From positions 310,001-374,000 of the forward strand of contig QANY01007467.1 in NCBI GenBank assembly GCA_003255025.1: a stretch of 64,000 nt of DNA, written 5' to 3'. This stretch comes from Datisca glomerata (taxonomy: Eukaryota > Streptophyta > Magnoliopsida > Cucurbitales > Datiscaceae). Under the pieces are notes generated by a model. That model was given only the letters and a program-made list of their open reading frames with translations, searched no databases and was not told where the DNA came from. Of the stretch, positions 21,415-32,883 are shown one piece after another (the stretch's first letter is position 1; each line of letters begins with the position of its first letter). The position numbers and the translations under genes were made by a program.

Positions 21415-21590
21415 ATACACTATAGAGTGTTACTTAATTTAATTTAATTTCAAATATAAGTGAAGACCTTAATGTTCACATTGAGAAATTGAGAATTTTG
21501 AGACAAAAAAGCTAAAAATATAAAATTTATTGACTACAATAAAATTACGATCTAGAATTTTACATGACAAAAAATTGTTGAGTGTGTGAA
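21415..21590 (+). repeat. Diverged ~210-bp family member (left of solo LTR)
   Basis: The block around ACTTAATTTAATTTAATTTC and CATTGA-AAATTGAGAATTTTGA resembles the two units at 23.75-24.15 kb. The array therefore seems to have been split by insertion of the LTR at 21844-23657. Confidence 0.4.
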
Positions 21591-21838
21591 AATGACAAAG
21601 TGTATGGGTAGGGTAAGTTTGATTTTTAATTTTCAAACTTTTAGAAGGAAATTTTGATTCTACATAAGAACCCGACCGTGGGGTTATAATTATTTTTTAT
21701 TCTCATGTAAATACATTAAAAAAATATAGGATTATAAATTAAAAATAATTGGTTATTTTTCAAATTTTATGGGATTATAACAAGAAAATAAAAGGTTAAA
21801 TTTCAAATTTCAATATTTAATTTCCAAACTTTTAAGGG

Positions 21839-23662
21839 GAAAGTGTTGGAATTATGTCCATAAAATAGGGTGTAACAACTATTTATGATTATTTAGTTAT
21901 TTTTCTTACATTTTTGTGTGACTGAATTTAATGAATAAATGAAAGTTTTCCTTTAATTAAAGTATTTATAATTTACTCAAGTCTTGGAACTATTATAAAC
22001 GTAAGAAGAGTAAAGATAGAGAGGCCTTCCAAACAAGCTCTTCTAAAATAGTTTAGAATGTTATTCGTAGCCTTAGGATCGACTGGACAATCGAGTTTGA
22101 TTACGACTGTTAGGTTGAACCAAAAGATGCCGGTCTTGGGGCATGGGAGTGGAGACTCTAACGGTTGACTTGGACATATTATGGAATATGTTAAATAGAT
22201 CAGTAATAAATTAGTTTAGAGTAAAGTCGTTTATCTAGCTCTAAATCTAATTATTACACCTTAAGAGTATTTTCATAATTATCTCAATCATGAGGTGACT
22301 ATGAAACTTGACCTAGTTAGTTGCGAACTTTGATACGCCAAAGGAGTGAGTTTGAATTACCGGACAATACCTCGACTGTTGAGATCGTGATTCAATTATG
22401 TCAGAGTTACGTGATTCATAGATATGAAATTCGTTGTAAGATTACGAAAGCAAAAATATCACTCTATGATTTATTGGTGGGTGTGTGAATAAATAAATCG
22501 GGTCGGGTATTCGATGACATGAGTCATTGAATAAGACATTGTGAACTGTACGAGACACTTCACTGATATATCTTTCTTATTCACAGTCAATAGAGGAGTT
22601 AAGGAAATAATAAATGGATGAGTAAAATGATAATTTTACATCTCGTTCTTGTTATTAATATTCACAAAGGGTAATATGTTAAAATATTTTGTGGACCATG
22701 AAATAAAATTTTTTATTTACACCAACAGAAAATGTAGCGTGGATAAATCGAGAGTTGATTCTGCATCAGATCTATAGTTGAGTCGTACGATGACAATATT
22801 AAATAGGTCTGAAATTCAATGAGATAGATTCACCGAGTATTTGAATCCTATAGCTTTATTCATGTGGGTTCATTCGGTCTCAGGAGTAGCTCATAATGAC
22901 AAGAATGAAAAACAACATCAGTTGGGCTAAAAATGTGTTTTGGACCAAGGTACATTTCCTAGACCCATATGTGATGGGTGTCATCAGTGAAGTAGTGAAG
23001 AGCAAAATTGATGTTCGAATTAATTAATTTGTTATTTTCTAATTATTGGATAATTAGTAAATAAAAATTTAATTTATTAATTGATAGAGATCAATTTAAT
23101 TTATGTATTTGGATTGATGAATTTGGACACAGTATTGACTCTAAGGGAGATGTAAAATATGCATAAGCAGTGTTGGGAGATGGTGAATTTCGGCAATTTA
23201 CAATATAGGGTATATGTGTAAATTCTGTAATTATTATATAAGGGATGACAATAGGGTTACATCCCTAACCCTAACCACAATGTGTGATTATACGGAGCAA
23301 AAAAAAAAGAACTTCTCTCTCCCCTCTCCCTATTGCCGCCGAACCCCAAAGGAAGAAGAAATTTTTTGTTTTTTCTTCCTCTATTGTTTTAAGAGCCCAC
23401 ACTCAATTCCTGAATACATCATTTTGAGAAATACTTCTGAATCCTACGAGTGGTTGTTGGTGTGAAAATTGATTCAAGTTCTACATATCCTAAAGAACGA
23501 AGAACGTGAGACGATCAAAAGGATTCGACCTATTCTAAATACGTTTTATCTAAATACGCATGATCATTGCAAATGTTTTATAATTTTTTTTATTTTCTGC
23601 CCACGATCCGTTCGTGATTCATTTATTCTTCATCAAATTTTAAAACATGATCCAACAGAAAG
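21839..23662 (+). mobile_element. Solo LTR (21844-23657) with 5-bp target-site duplication
   Basis: The 1,814-bp unit begins TGTTGGA and ends TCCAACA, a perfect 7-bp terminal inverted repeat. It is flanked by GAAAG on both sides (21839-21843 and 23658-23662). No internal retroelement proteins, primer site or polypurine tract lie inside. This is the signature of a solo LTR left by recombination between two LTRs. A TATATAAG near 23,236 with a downstream pyrimidine-rich leader may be its promoter, which would put the element in plus orientation. Small frames inside it are not genes. Confidence 0.9.
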
Positions 23663-23744
23663 AACTTTAGAATCCAACCTTGAGGATTGTAGTGTTTTTT
23701 AAACCGAAAAATAGGATTTACCGACTATGATAACATCACGACCT

Positions 23745-24150
23745 ATAATTCTAGATGGTGAAAACCCGTTTCACTTTATACTTATCTTAAAGCCATAACA
23801 ACATAATCAATGACACGTTTAATCAAGTTTATGAATGAGTGTTCAATTTCTTTGAGAGTTCATACTTGATTTAATCTAATTTTACATTCATGTGAATATC
23901 GTTAATGTTTGCATTGAAAGATTGCGAATTTTTATAATTTTATTGGAGATCAAGAATTTTACATGGTGAAACATTATTTTACTTGATACTTGTCATAAAA
24001 TCACAACAACATAATTAAGAATACGTTCATACATATTTATGAATATATGTTCAATTATTTCGATAATTCATTACTTAATTCAATCTAATTTCAAATATAT
24101 GTGAAGGTACTTAATCTTCGCATTGACAAAACAAGAATCTTGATGACTTT
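23745..24150 (+). repeat. Two diverged ~207-bp tandem units
   Basis: ATGGTGAAAAC, then CTTTATACTTATC and AACAACATAATCA at about 23,755 recur from about 23,962 with the same order of blocks (step ~207 bp). No coding frame runs through them. Confidence 0.55.
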
Positions 24151-24294
24151 CTTTGTGATTCGTTGAGTATATGTTAATGAATTTTAAAAATCAAATTTGT
24201 TGAAATCAATTAACGTGACGATCACCATAGGTAAAAGTCGTGTTTAGAGCCATTTACTATGATCATCATTTGGAACATGGCGATTAGAGATCAA

Positions 24295-24530
24295 AACATT
24301 TGTCGGTATAGATCAAAAAACCGTTGGTATAGGTCCAGGAACCGCCGGTATAGGTAGAAAACCACTGGCAATGTCCACAAAACCGTTGGTAAAGGACATA
24401 AAAACCGTCGCTATGGAATAAAAACTGTCGGTATAAAGGCAACAAAATTAAAGTAGTGCCAGTATAGAGTTACGAATCATTCGGTGTAGGATACACAAAT
24501 CATTAGTATAGGATACACAAACACAAACCA
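24295..24530 (+). repeat. Short degenerate repeats of an ACCGTTGGTATAGG motif
   Basis: About ten units of 19-26 bp with core ACCGTTGGTATAGG / ACCGCCGGTATAGG, becoming more diverged to the right (AATCATTAGTATAGG). Similar motifs occur as subterminal repeats of CACTA transposons, but no CACTA ends were confirmed. Confidence 0.55.
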
Positions 24531-24544
24531 CCACTATTTTTTGC

Positions 24545-25165
24545 TTGGGTTCAACAAAAATGTAACGATGTTCAACAAATATTTATTGGGGTTCAACAAT
24601 GTTGAAAATTAATATTTCTTGCTCGAGTTCAACAAAAATGTAGTGGAAATTCAATAAATATGTATTGCGGTTCAATAAATATGTTGTATGATTGTAGAAG
24701 ATTAATATTTCTTGTTGAGTTTTAACAAAAATGTAGTCAAATTTAATAAATATGTAGGGGTTCAACCAATATATTGTCGGGTTCATTGAAATGTAGAAAT
24801 TACAATTTATTACATTTGATTGAACCCCACAATATATTGGTTGAGCCCATATACATATTTATTGAACTCCACTACATTTTCATTGAACCCAGTAAATAAT
24901 ATTAATTTTCTACATTTAATTGAACTGCACAACATATTGGTTGAACTCATGCACATATTTGTTGAACTCCACTATATTTTTGTTGAACACCAACAATAAA
25001 TATTAATTTTTTACAATTTGTTGAACCCCACAACATATTGGTTGAACTCATATATATTTGTTGAACTCCACTACATTTTCGTTGAACCCCACCAAGAAAT
25101 ATTAATTTTCTATATTTTGTTGAATCCCAGTACACTTTTGTTGAATCCAAATATATTTTTGTTGA
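24545..25165. repeat. Foldback made of ~110-bp tandem units in opposite orientations
   Basis: Left of about 24,804 the units read GGTTCAACAAAAATGTAGTG, then AATATGTATTG and GATTAATATTTCTTG. Right of it the reverse complement is repeated: TTGAACTCCACTACATTTT, AACATATTGGTTGAACTCAT and AATATTAATTTTCTAC. The left arm has about two and a half units and the right arm about three and a half. Transcribed RNA would form a long imperfect hairpin. Confidence 0.8.
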
Positions 25166-25730
25166 ACCCCAAAATCAATATATATATATAAACTACATGC
25201 TTAAGCCTGAATCATCATGATTGCTACAAAAGTAGTCCAAATAACATAAAGGTCCAACATCAATGACGGAATAATATCCCGTATTGTAGGATTTTTCTAA
25301 AAGCAATATTTCGATGAACAGAAGAACCTCGTGAAGGAAGCCATTTCTTTTGTACAGTTTGTTGTCTTCTATCAAATCGGTTCATCCCGCTCTCTTCAAG
25401 TCACCAGTTTGTTGTCTTCTATTAAATGTGTGTCTATATATAAACATTTGTATTATTGTTAGTTAACAATATCAATCGCCAGGTCATACACACTATGTCT
25501 TTATGTACCATACATGCGAAAGAGAAAGAGATAAGAGACTAAGTTTTTATTTTTCCCTTTTCCCTCTCTGACTTTCTCTTTCTCAATACGTTACTATTAT
25601 AGTCAAAGAAAACTTTCCAATTTTCATATTGTTTTGACAAACTCACCCATCTTCTGTAAAATATGTAATTTGAAAAATAAGAAAATCATCTCACGATATT
25701 TTTCTGCTATCATTAGTAAATGAGGTATCG

Positions 25731-25908
25731 GTTAAATTAAGTTATTCAAATTAGGTGAGGATGTCCAAAAAAAAAAATTAAGTGTCTGAGAAGAGAAGTA
25801 ACTAAGTGTCCGAGAAGAGAAGTAACTTAGGTTAAATTAAGTTATTCAATTTAGGTGAGGATGTCCAAAAAGAAAAAAAATTAAGTGTCCGAGAAGAGAA
25901 GTAATTAT
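25731..25908 (+). repeat. Tandem duplication, 100-bp period
   Basis: GTTAAATTAAGTTATTCAA, then TTAGGTGAGGATGTCC, an A-run and AAGTGTCYGAGAAGAGAAGT, occur from 25731 and again from 25831. Poly(A) lengths differ. Confidence 0.85.
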
Positions 25909-25959
25909 GTGTCTTAAAAAAAAAAGAAAATTAACTTCTCAAATTGCCATAGTCAGAAG

Positions 25960-26119
25960 GTTTCGTCTCTTATCCTCTCTCTCAAGCACCTCTCCGTCTC
26001 TCTCTCTCAAGCAACCCTCTCTGTCTCCTTCTCTCAAGCTCGTTTCACCTCCATCTCAAGCTCTTTCTCTGAATCTCTCAAGCTCAGACTTGCATCTTCA
26101 TAAATCACCTCCATCTCAG
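25960..26119 (+). repeat. CTCTCAAGC-rich pyrimidine tract
   Basis: Repeated TCTCTCAAGC words spaced 25-40 bp. The tract resumes on the far side of the copia element at 30823 (GAATCTCTCAAGCTTAGG), so the copia element inserted inside it. Confidence 0.6.
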
Positions 26120-26377
26120 TATAAAGGATTAACACTGCTGTTGGCTTTTAAGAATTCTAAATCTCATAAAAATATATTGATGTACATAGCAGGTTTTTAT
26201 ACAAACCATTTGAATAATCTAACTATGGAAAGCAGTAACGTAAATTCTATATTTACAGAAAGTTACAACTAAATAAGAAATTGATCCTAGAATTATGCTT
26301 CCACAAATCTTTGCTGATTTTACTATGTCTGTTGATTGTGAGCTGGCGTTGAGTTGGCTGTAGGATCTTCCTTGATA
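26120..26377 (-). repeat. 3' LTR of the copia element
   Basis: 258 bp, same length as the other LTR, with ten or so substitutions and no indels. The polypurine tract lies at 26378-26386. Confidence 0.92.
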
Positions 26378-26475
26378 CGCCCCCGCAAGAACGGGCTACC
26401 ATCAGTAAGTCCGATCTTGGTTTTGAGTTGATCTGTTTTTTGACGCGAGAGAGGCTTTGTGAGTAAGTCTGCCAG

Positions 26476-27447
26476 CTAATCATTGGTATGGACATGTCGC
26501 ACTTGAAGAACATTTTTTTGAACCAAATCCCTGATGAAATGAAGGTCTATCTGAATATGCTTCATTCTTGAGTGCTGAATTGGATTGAAGCTAAGATGTG
26601 TGGCACCTAAATTGTCACAAAGCAATAAGGGTGGCTGTTTGAGTGTGAACTTCATTTCTTGAAACAGTGAAAGTATCCACATAGACTCAGATGCTGCAGT
26701 GGCCAGCGCCCTATATTCAGCTTTGATGGATGACCGTGCAATTTCTCGTTGTTTCTTTGAACTCCATGAGATGAGATTGGTACCAAGTAAAATGAGGTAA
26801 GCGGAGGTGGAACTTCTATTATCCAGATTTCTTGCCCAGTCAGCATCAGAAAAGCATGTAAGTGTTGGACTGATGTTTTTTTGAATGGTTATGCCATGAA
26901 AGATCATGTTCTTCAAGTAACGAAGTAATCGTTTTGTGGCTGTCCAGTGAGTCAGAGTGGGACAATGCATGAACTGAGATAACTTATTGATTGCAAAGCT
27001 GATGTCACGTCGAGTTAGAGAGAGATACTGCAGGGCTCCAATGACACGACGATACTCAGTTGAATCTACTACTGAAGTGCCATCATCCAGTTTTAGATCA
27101 ACCGAGGTTGATAATGGAGTTGTAACATCCTTAGCGACATCCATGTTTGTTTTATCCAAGAGATCACAGACATATTTTATGCTGTGTTAAGAACAGTCCA
27201 TGACTTGTAGGAATAACTTCAATGCCAAGAAAGAAATGCAGGGGACCCAGATCTTTAATGGAAAATTTTTGGCCAAGCTAAGTAATAATATTTGCCACAA
27301 AGTTTGAATCATTTCCTGTGATGACTAAATCATCAACATACACTAAGCAATAGACAATTATTGAACCAGCAGTGTAAACAAACAGGAAGAGTCAGACTTG
27401 GTATTCAGAAATCCAAACTGAATCAGTGCTTGCTTAAGAGCAGAATA
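26476..27447 (-). pseudogene. Copia pol, RT end and RNase H
   Basis: The minus strand shows the RT palm motif YVDD at about 27,333-27,344, then [17 protein letters not shown]. After a frameshift near 27,180 comes the RNase H: SDADWARN, STSAYLILLG, ISWSSKKQ, ARSSIKAEYRALA. The frame ends at 26476. Defects visible are a Trp-to-stop change just after KQAPRA (about 27,446), a TAG in the following block (about 27,283), and the indel near 27,180. The catalytic RT aspartates are intact, so decay is recent relative to most neighbours. Confidence 0.9.
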
Positions 27448-29420
27448 TCAAGCACGGGGTGCTTGTTTGAGACCGTATATAGCCTTGCGAAGACAACAAA
27501 CATGGTCTGGTTTTTCTGGGTCCCGAAAGCCAGGGGGCTGTTTCATGTATACTTTTTCCGTAAGATGTCCATGCAGAAACGCATTATTGACATCAAGTTG
27601 TCTAAATGACCAACCATTTATTACAGCAATGGACAACACAGTACGGATGGTCACGGGTTTCACTATGGGACTAAAAGTTTCTTTATAGTCCAGACCGGGT
27701 CGTTGATTGAAACCCTTGGCGACTAATTGCGCTTTATACCGTTCAATTGAACCATCAGCCAACCTTTTTATCCGAAAAACCCACTTGCATCCAATAATAT
27801 TGCATCCGTGTGGAGGAATTTTCAGCTGCCATGTACCATGGCGCAAGAGAGCTGTGAGCTCAAAGGACATGGCATCTCTCCACCGAGAATCAGATAGGGC
27901 CTCACTAACTGTGTTTGGTTCCAAGCAGGGTTGGATCGGATGCCTAGTGACCAGAAATGATCTTTTCGGTCTATAAATATTATTCATAGAACGAGTTACC
28001 ATATTATGGCTTCGGGTCACAGGTGGTATTTCAGAACTGGATGGGGGTGGATTATTTATGGGAGAAATAATAGGCAAATCAGATAAAGATGAGGGAGGAA
28101 CACATACCTGGTGAGAAATCGGTGGAGGAGACGAGTCCATCAGAGGCGCCGAAATCTTGTGAGTACCCGATGCAGGAGGAGCAGCATGCGGCAGAGATTG
28201 AGGCGTGGTTGTCGGCAGAGATTGGAGCTGATTAGTCTGGAGGGATTGGGACGGATTGGTCGGCAGAGAGAGGAATACGGGATGATCAATTTCAGCAGAG
28301 AATGGTGGAGTGGTCCGGATCTCACGGGATTTAGGGCACAGTTCAGCAAAGGGGAATTTGCTTTCATTGAATAGCACATGCCGTGAGTGGTATACACGAT
28401 GGGTTGTGGGCTCTAAGCATAGGTATGCATTTTGAGAGAGTGAGTAGCCCACAAAAATACACGGCTTGGCTTTGGGCTCAAGCTTGTGTTTATTATATGG
28501 CCGGGTCAACGGGAAGCAAAGATAACCGAATTGTTTGAGTTTGAGATAATCTGGAGTTTGATTAAAAAGCTTCTCAAATGGAGTTCGGTTATTCAAGGTT
28601 GCAGTTGGCATTCTATTAATTAGATATGTAGCTGTTTGAAAGGTATAAGGCCAATATGAGCGAGGTAAATTTACATATGTGAGAAGAGTGAGACCGGTTT
28701 CAACAAGATGTCGATGTCGTCTTTCAGACATGCCATTTTGTTGGGGAGTATGAGGGGCGGTTGTGTAGTGACCAATACCATGAACCGAAAAATAGGATTT
28801 TAGAGCAATGTATTCACCTCCGTTGTCAGAGTATAGACTCTTGATGCGAGTGTTAAATCTATTTTCCACAAGATGTCGGAATTGAGGAAAAATAATTTGA
28901 ACACTCGATTTTGTAGACACTGGATAGAGCCAGATATATTTAGTGTAATGGTCAATAAAAATGAGATAATATTTTGAGCCATCAAGACCAATGTCATGTG
29001 AGGGACCCCAAACATCCGTATAAATTAACTCAAGTGGTGCTTGACTAGTTAAACCATGAGAATGAAACGGTTGACAATGGGCTTTATTTTGGGAACACGC
29101 ATTGCATAAAGCTTTATTGGCATTTTTATTGGTAGGTAATGAAAAAGCCCGAATTAAATGATTGACAATTTTAGAAGATGGATGACCAAGTCTCTTGTGC
29201 CAACCATCTGTGGTGGTACGTTCATGAACATAGGCTGTGATTTTTTTGGATGCCATAGCTAGCTTCTCCGGTAAGGAGTACACACCATCTTCACATGCGC
29301 CTTTGAGTAGTGTCGCCCCCGTGATCCGATCCTTCACCAAAAAATAAGATGGATGAAATTCAAGATAAACATCATTATGTTTGGTGAAATTATGAACAGA
29401 GATTAATTTTTTTTTATGGT
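27448..29420 (-). pseudogene. Copia pol, integrase and RT
   Basis: A long minus-strand frame of about 655 codons. The integrase zinc-binding region is visible (HKRLGHPSS, then [10 protein letters not shown]), followed by the D-D-E core ([26 protein letters not shown]). A Pro/Ser-rich linker comes next. RT begins at [12 protein letters not shown] with [13 protein letters not shown] and [11 protein letters not shown] and ends at YGLKQAPRA, where a stop replaces the usual Trp. It joins gag-protease by a frameshift inside an A-run at about 29,405-29,415 (plus-strand T-run), probably a one-base indel. Confidence 0.92.
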
Positions 29421-30518
29421 GGGAACACATAGAGTATCTTTGAGATGAAAAATACGATTAGACGATGTAAAAGATAGTGAACCAACATGAGATACAGGCA
29501 AACCTGACCCATCTCCAATTACTACTTCATCAGTACCATCATATTCAGAGTGAATCGAAAGATTGGAAAGATCCGTTGTCATGTTGTGAGATGCGGCGGA
29601 ATCAACAAGCCATTTGTGATCTTTGGACGTAGTGGACGCTGCACAGTTGGCAGTGACAGGACTGGATCCAAGTTTGGAACAAGTTTTGGCCGTATGGCCC
29701 ACTTGGTCACATAGTTGGCACTTGGGTTTGAATTTTCTGGGACCCGAATTCGAAGCCCACCTTTTTTTGTTGTCTCGGCTTTTGTTGGTGGAGGATGAAC
29801 GATGCTGGCTTTCATGGTTGTTTGTTCCTCCAGACCGAGATGAATAATTTGCAGTTGCAACGAACTGCTGCGCAGAGTTGGTTTCCAGTCGCCGAAGATA
29901 ATTTTCATGACCAACAAGGAGATCATGAAGTTCCTCAAAGTTTAGAGAGGATTCTCGAGCACGAATTGGTGCAACGATTTCACGGAACTCGGGACCCAAT
30001 CCATTTAAGATGTAGAGAGTTAAATCATCATCCGAAATGGGATGATCAATAATCGCAAGCTCATCTGCGATTATCTTGACTGCATGCAGAAAGTCAGTGA
30101 CCGAACGACTGCCACGAGTGTGCAATGTAAGATTCTCCTTGAGTTGCATCGCACGGGTTCGGGATTTTCCTGCATATAGACGAGTGAGTGTTGTCCAAGC
30201 ATTATGGGAGGTTTTACAGGATGCAAGAAGTGGAGTGATGGCAGGGGAAGTGGACGCAAGGATAGCATGGAGGATGAGTTTATCTTGGCGAATCCAGTGG
30301 GAATTCGCTGCTTTGGAGGTGGCAGAATTTTCTGCATCTATGACCGGACATGTAAGCTTGCCAGTAACAAAATCGATGAGATCGTAGCCAATTAACAGTG
30401 CTTCGAATTGGGCTCTCCATTGAGGGAAGGTAGCAGGCGTAAGTTTTTCATTGATGGTAGTGGAAGCGTTGATGGTAATAATCGGATTGACAGAGGAGGA
30501 CCCAGGAAGTGTATTCAT
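29403..30518 (-). pseudogene. Copia gag and protease
   Basis: A 371-codon minus-strand frame starting at an ATG about 46 bp from the primer site. The gag core of the UBN2/RVT type is clear (FPQWRAQFEALL, ILASTSP, AWTTLTRLYAGKSRTR, ILNGLGPEFREI). A CCHC zinc knuckle CQLCDQVGHTAKTC lies near residue 265 and the protease active site DSAASHNM near residue 308. Gag packages the element RNA and the protease processes the polyprotein. The frame ends only through the A-run frameshift into integrase, so this part is intact on its own. Confidence 0.92.
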
Positions 30519-30546
30519 TTCGAAGGAAAGTATATCTCGTTAGAGA

Positions 30547-30564
30547 CCGACTGCTTTGATACCA
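30547..30564 (-). other. Copia primer-binding site
   Basis: On the minus strand TGGTATCAAAGCAGTCGG directly follows the 5' LTR. It matches the initiator tRNA-Met 3' end with one difference in the first 12 bases. Confidence 0.8.
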
Positions 30565-30822
30565 TTTAAAGGATTAACACTGTTGTTGGCTTTTAAGAAT
30601 TATAAATCTCATAAAAATATATTGATGTACATAGCAGGTTTTTATACAAACCATTTGAACAATCTAACTATGGAAAGCAGTAACGTAAATTACATATTTA
30701 CAGAAAGTTACAACTAAATAAGAAACTGATCCTAGAATTATGCTTCCACAAATCTTTGCTGATTTTACTATGTCTGTTGATTGTGAGCTAGTGTTGAGTT
30801 GGTTGTAGGATCTTCCTTGATA
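30565..30822 (-). repeat. 5' LTR of the copia element
   Basis: Partner of 26120-26377. It abuts the primer site on one side and the CTCAG duplication on the other. Confidence 0.92.
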
Positions 30823-30827
30823 CTCAG

Positions 30828-31450
30828 CTCGTCTGACCTCCACTTCGAGCTATTTATCTGAATCTCTCAAGCTTAGGCTTACACCTGCAAAAATCGAAGT
30901 TCGAAGCTCCAAATTTCTCACGCTCAGACAGTCTTCGTCTTTTTCTCGAAATCGAAGGTCTTTATTTCCATGGTTTCCATTTTAGGATTTTGAGTTAATT
31001 AAGAGATTTACTTGTATGTATCAGTATTCAAAAGATTAGTTATTTACTTAAATGTTTAGGGATTTCTTTGATAGTTATGCTCTTCTATCTGGTCTCCATT
31101 GAGCTTCTGTATTATGCTAATTGTATATGAAGAATTTTTGTTTCTACAATGGTGGATTTAGGGATTACCCCTATAATTAGCATGGAAAAGGTTATTATTT
31201 ATGAAGAATTTTTGTTTTTATAACGGTAGATTCATGGATTTTGGGGAAACTGAAGTTCAAAAATTTCTGGGTTAGGTTCTGAAATTAGAAATTTAGAAAT
31301 TGAATGATACCGAAGTTCGAAATTTTGGGAAACTGAAGTGCCAAACCGATTATAATCACGGTTCGGTTAGGTTCAATCCTGATATTGTAATTGGTTCGAT
31401 TCAAATTTATAAGGAATCGATTAATTCTGTTTGATTATAAAATAATCTTA
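30828..31450. other. No gene seen
   Basis: Continuation of the CTCTCAAGC tract, then AT-rich DNA with a GGTTCGGTTAGGTTC-type low-complexity segment near 31,360. No supported frame or element end. Confidence 0.4.
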
Positions 31451-31454
31451 TTAA

Positions 31455-31545
31455 CAGATCCCAATTAAATGAGGATTGAACTCCAAACTTAGAGGATGAA
31501 CGACTCCATTATAACCATTGAGCTACAAGGTTCAGTACACTAACT
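31455..31545 (-). mobile_element. SINE-like tRNA-derived Pol III promoter
   Basis: On the minus strand an A-box-like TAGCTCAATGGTT (plus 31513-31525) lies 30 bp upstream of a B-box-like GAGTTCAATCCTC (plus 31471-31483). That is the spacing of a tRNA gene. The acceptor stem does not pair and there is no CCA-proximal structure, so it is a tRNA-derived head such as a plant SINE rather than a functional tRNA gene. The 3' end was not found. Confidence 0.4.
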
Positions 31546-31862
31546 CTTATGTTAGATGTTAGTGTCCTGTCATAGTTTCTTAATTTGCTATATTATTAAT
31601 TGCCTTACAATCATGTATGGTTTTGAGAATGATTTTCTTTCTTGTTCCTAGTAAACGGAATACAGTTAAAACTAGTATAAAAATATCATACAATTCTAGT
31701 TTTGTTTTGTTTTTTCGGGAAACCAAGCAATTCTAATTGGTATCACGCTATTAATTATCATTTCACTTATGGTAATTTATGAGTGAGATGAAAAACAGCA
31801 TATTATCAATATAGATAGCCTTGTAGATGCAATGAAGATCTTGAAAAATGAAATAAAAAATG

Positions 31863-32862
31863 TTAATTTTTGAAAAATCTCCCTCTCAATGTATACATTT
31901 TTTTTAAATAAAAAAATTTATTTTTCAAAATGCATAAAAAAAATTCATGTGATAAATCAAGATTATTATGAAGGTTGAGTTTGCAAATATTGTCTACGTG
32001 TGCTATTATGCACATATGTATTTCTTCATGTTTATTTGCAGTCAAACTTATCTTTTCCTTGGATTTCTTCTTTGAAGTGCATCATCTCCTAATGAGCAGC
32101 TTTCGAAGTTTTTTTGTGAAGTGTATTAGATATTCGTCTTCATCATCATTTTAACTCTCAATGGATGTTGTTTTGAATAATAGATTTCCTCTTTTTACGT
32201 AGTCCACACCATTTTCCATGTTCTCCATTTTATGAGTTATCAATGATCACATGAGTTCTTCAAGTAAAACCGTCTTAAGATCTTTCGCTTCTTAAATAAC
32301 AATTGTCTTGCTCTCCCACAATGTTGATAGCGACCTAAGAACTGTACTCACCAAATCACTATTAACAAAGGTCTTACCAATGGCGTTAAGAGAATTAACA
32401 GTGCTATTGGAACGTGTAAACATGTTTTCAATGCTTTCAATTTCACGCATCTTAAGCATTTCATATTCATGCATGAGAATATCAATTTTAGAGTCTTTAA
32501 CCTCATTTGTGCATTCATGTGTGATTTCTAATACATGTCAAATGTCTTTTACAGATCTACACATACAAATATGATTATATTTATTTATACTTAAGGCACG
32601 ATATAAGACATTTATTGCTTGAGCTTTTAAAGATAATTTAATTTTATCGTTCTTAATCAAATTTTGTGATTTTGGCACGTAATGATCATTTTCGACAATT
32701 TTCATAAATTGTAATCAAGTGATTGAATAAGTATTCTCATTCTAATTTTTCAGAAATTAAAAATCTACACCACTCAAAAATTGAGGTTTTGAAATTGATT
32801 GCTCTTCTTGAAAACCAAAAGGCGATAACGTCGCACAAGACTATTAAGTCTTAGATATTTGA
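31863..32862 (-). pseudogene. SIRE-type copia gag, N-terminal part
   Basis: Minus-strand translation gives KAQAINVLYRALS, then DSKIDILMHEYEMLKMRE, ESIENMFTRSNSTVNSLNAIGKT, LVSTVLRSLS and EAKDLKTVLLEELM. This is the recognisable order of SIRE/Maximus-lineage gag. There are several in-frame stops and frameshifts. The sequence loses similarity near 31,860. Confidence 0.7.
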
Positions 32863-32883
32863 GCACCAAACTCTGATATCAAT
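32863..32883 (-). other. Degenerate primer-binding site of SIRE-type element
   Basis: The minus strand reads TTGATATCAGAGTTTGGTGC, one or two changes from the usual TTGGTATCAGAGC-type site, directly next to the LTR end. Confidence 0.65.

Larger units (their letters stand above)
26115..30827 (-). mobile_element. Ty1/copia retrotransposon, nearly complete, with TSD
   Basis: LTRs of 258 bp lie at 26120-26377 and 30565-30822 and differ at about ten positions (about 96% identical). CTCAG flanks both ends (26115-26119 and 30823-30827) as the target-site duplication. On the minus strand a tRNA-Met-type primer site follows the 5' LTR and a G-rich polypurine tract (GCGGGGGCG) precedes the 3' LTR. Gag, protease, integrase, RT and RNase H are all present in copia order, broken by a few stops and frameshifts. 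The LTRs read TA...TA where TG...CA is usual. Confidence 0.95.

Noticed and set aside
23214..23702. Two small plus-strand frames
   Set aside because: They lie at the inside end of the solo LTR and match no known protein; leader-type sequence.
24295..24530. CACTA transposon end
   Set aside because: The ACCGTTGGTATAGG repeats and a TAGTG at 24454-24458 looked suggestive, but the repeats continue past TAGTG and no CACTA partner end or 3-bp duplication was seen.
25907..26272. 121-codon plus-strand frame
   Set aside because: Ser/Leu-rich translation of the CTCTCAAGC tract, running into the copia LTR; no gene support.
31455..31545. Functional tRNA gene
   Set aside because: Only the A- and B-box-like parts match; stems do not pair and no anticodon arm could be assigned.
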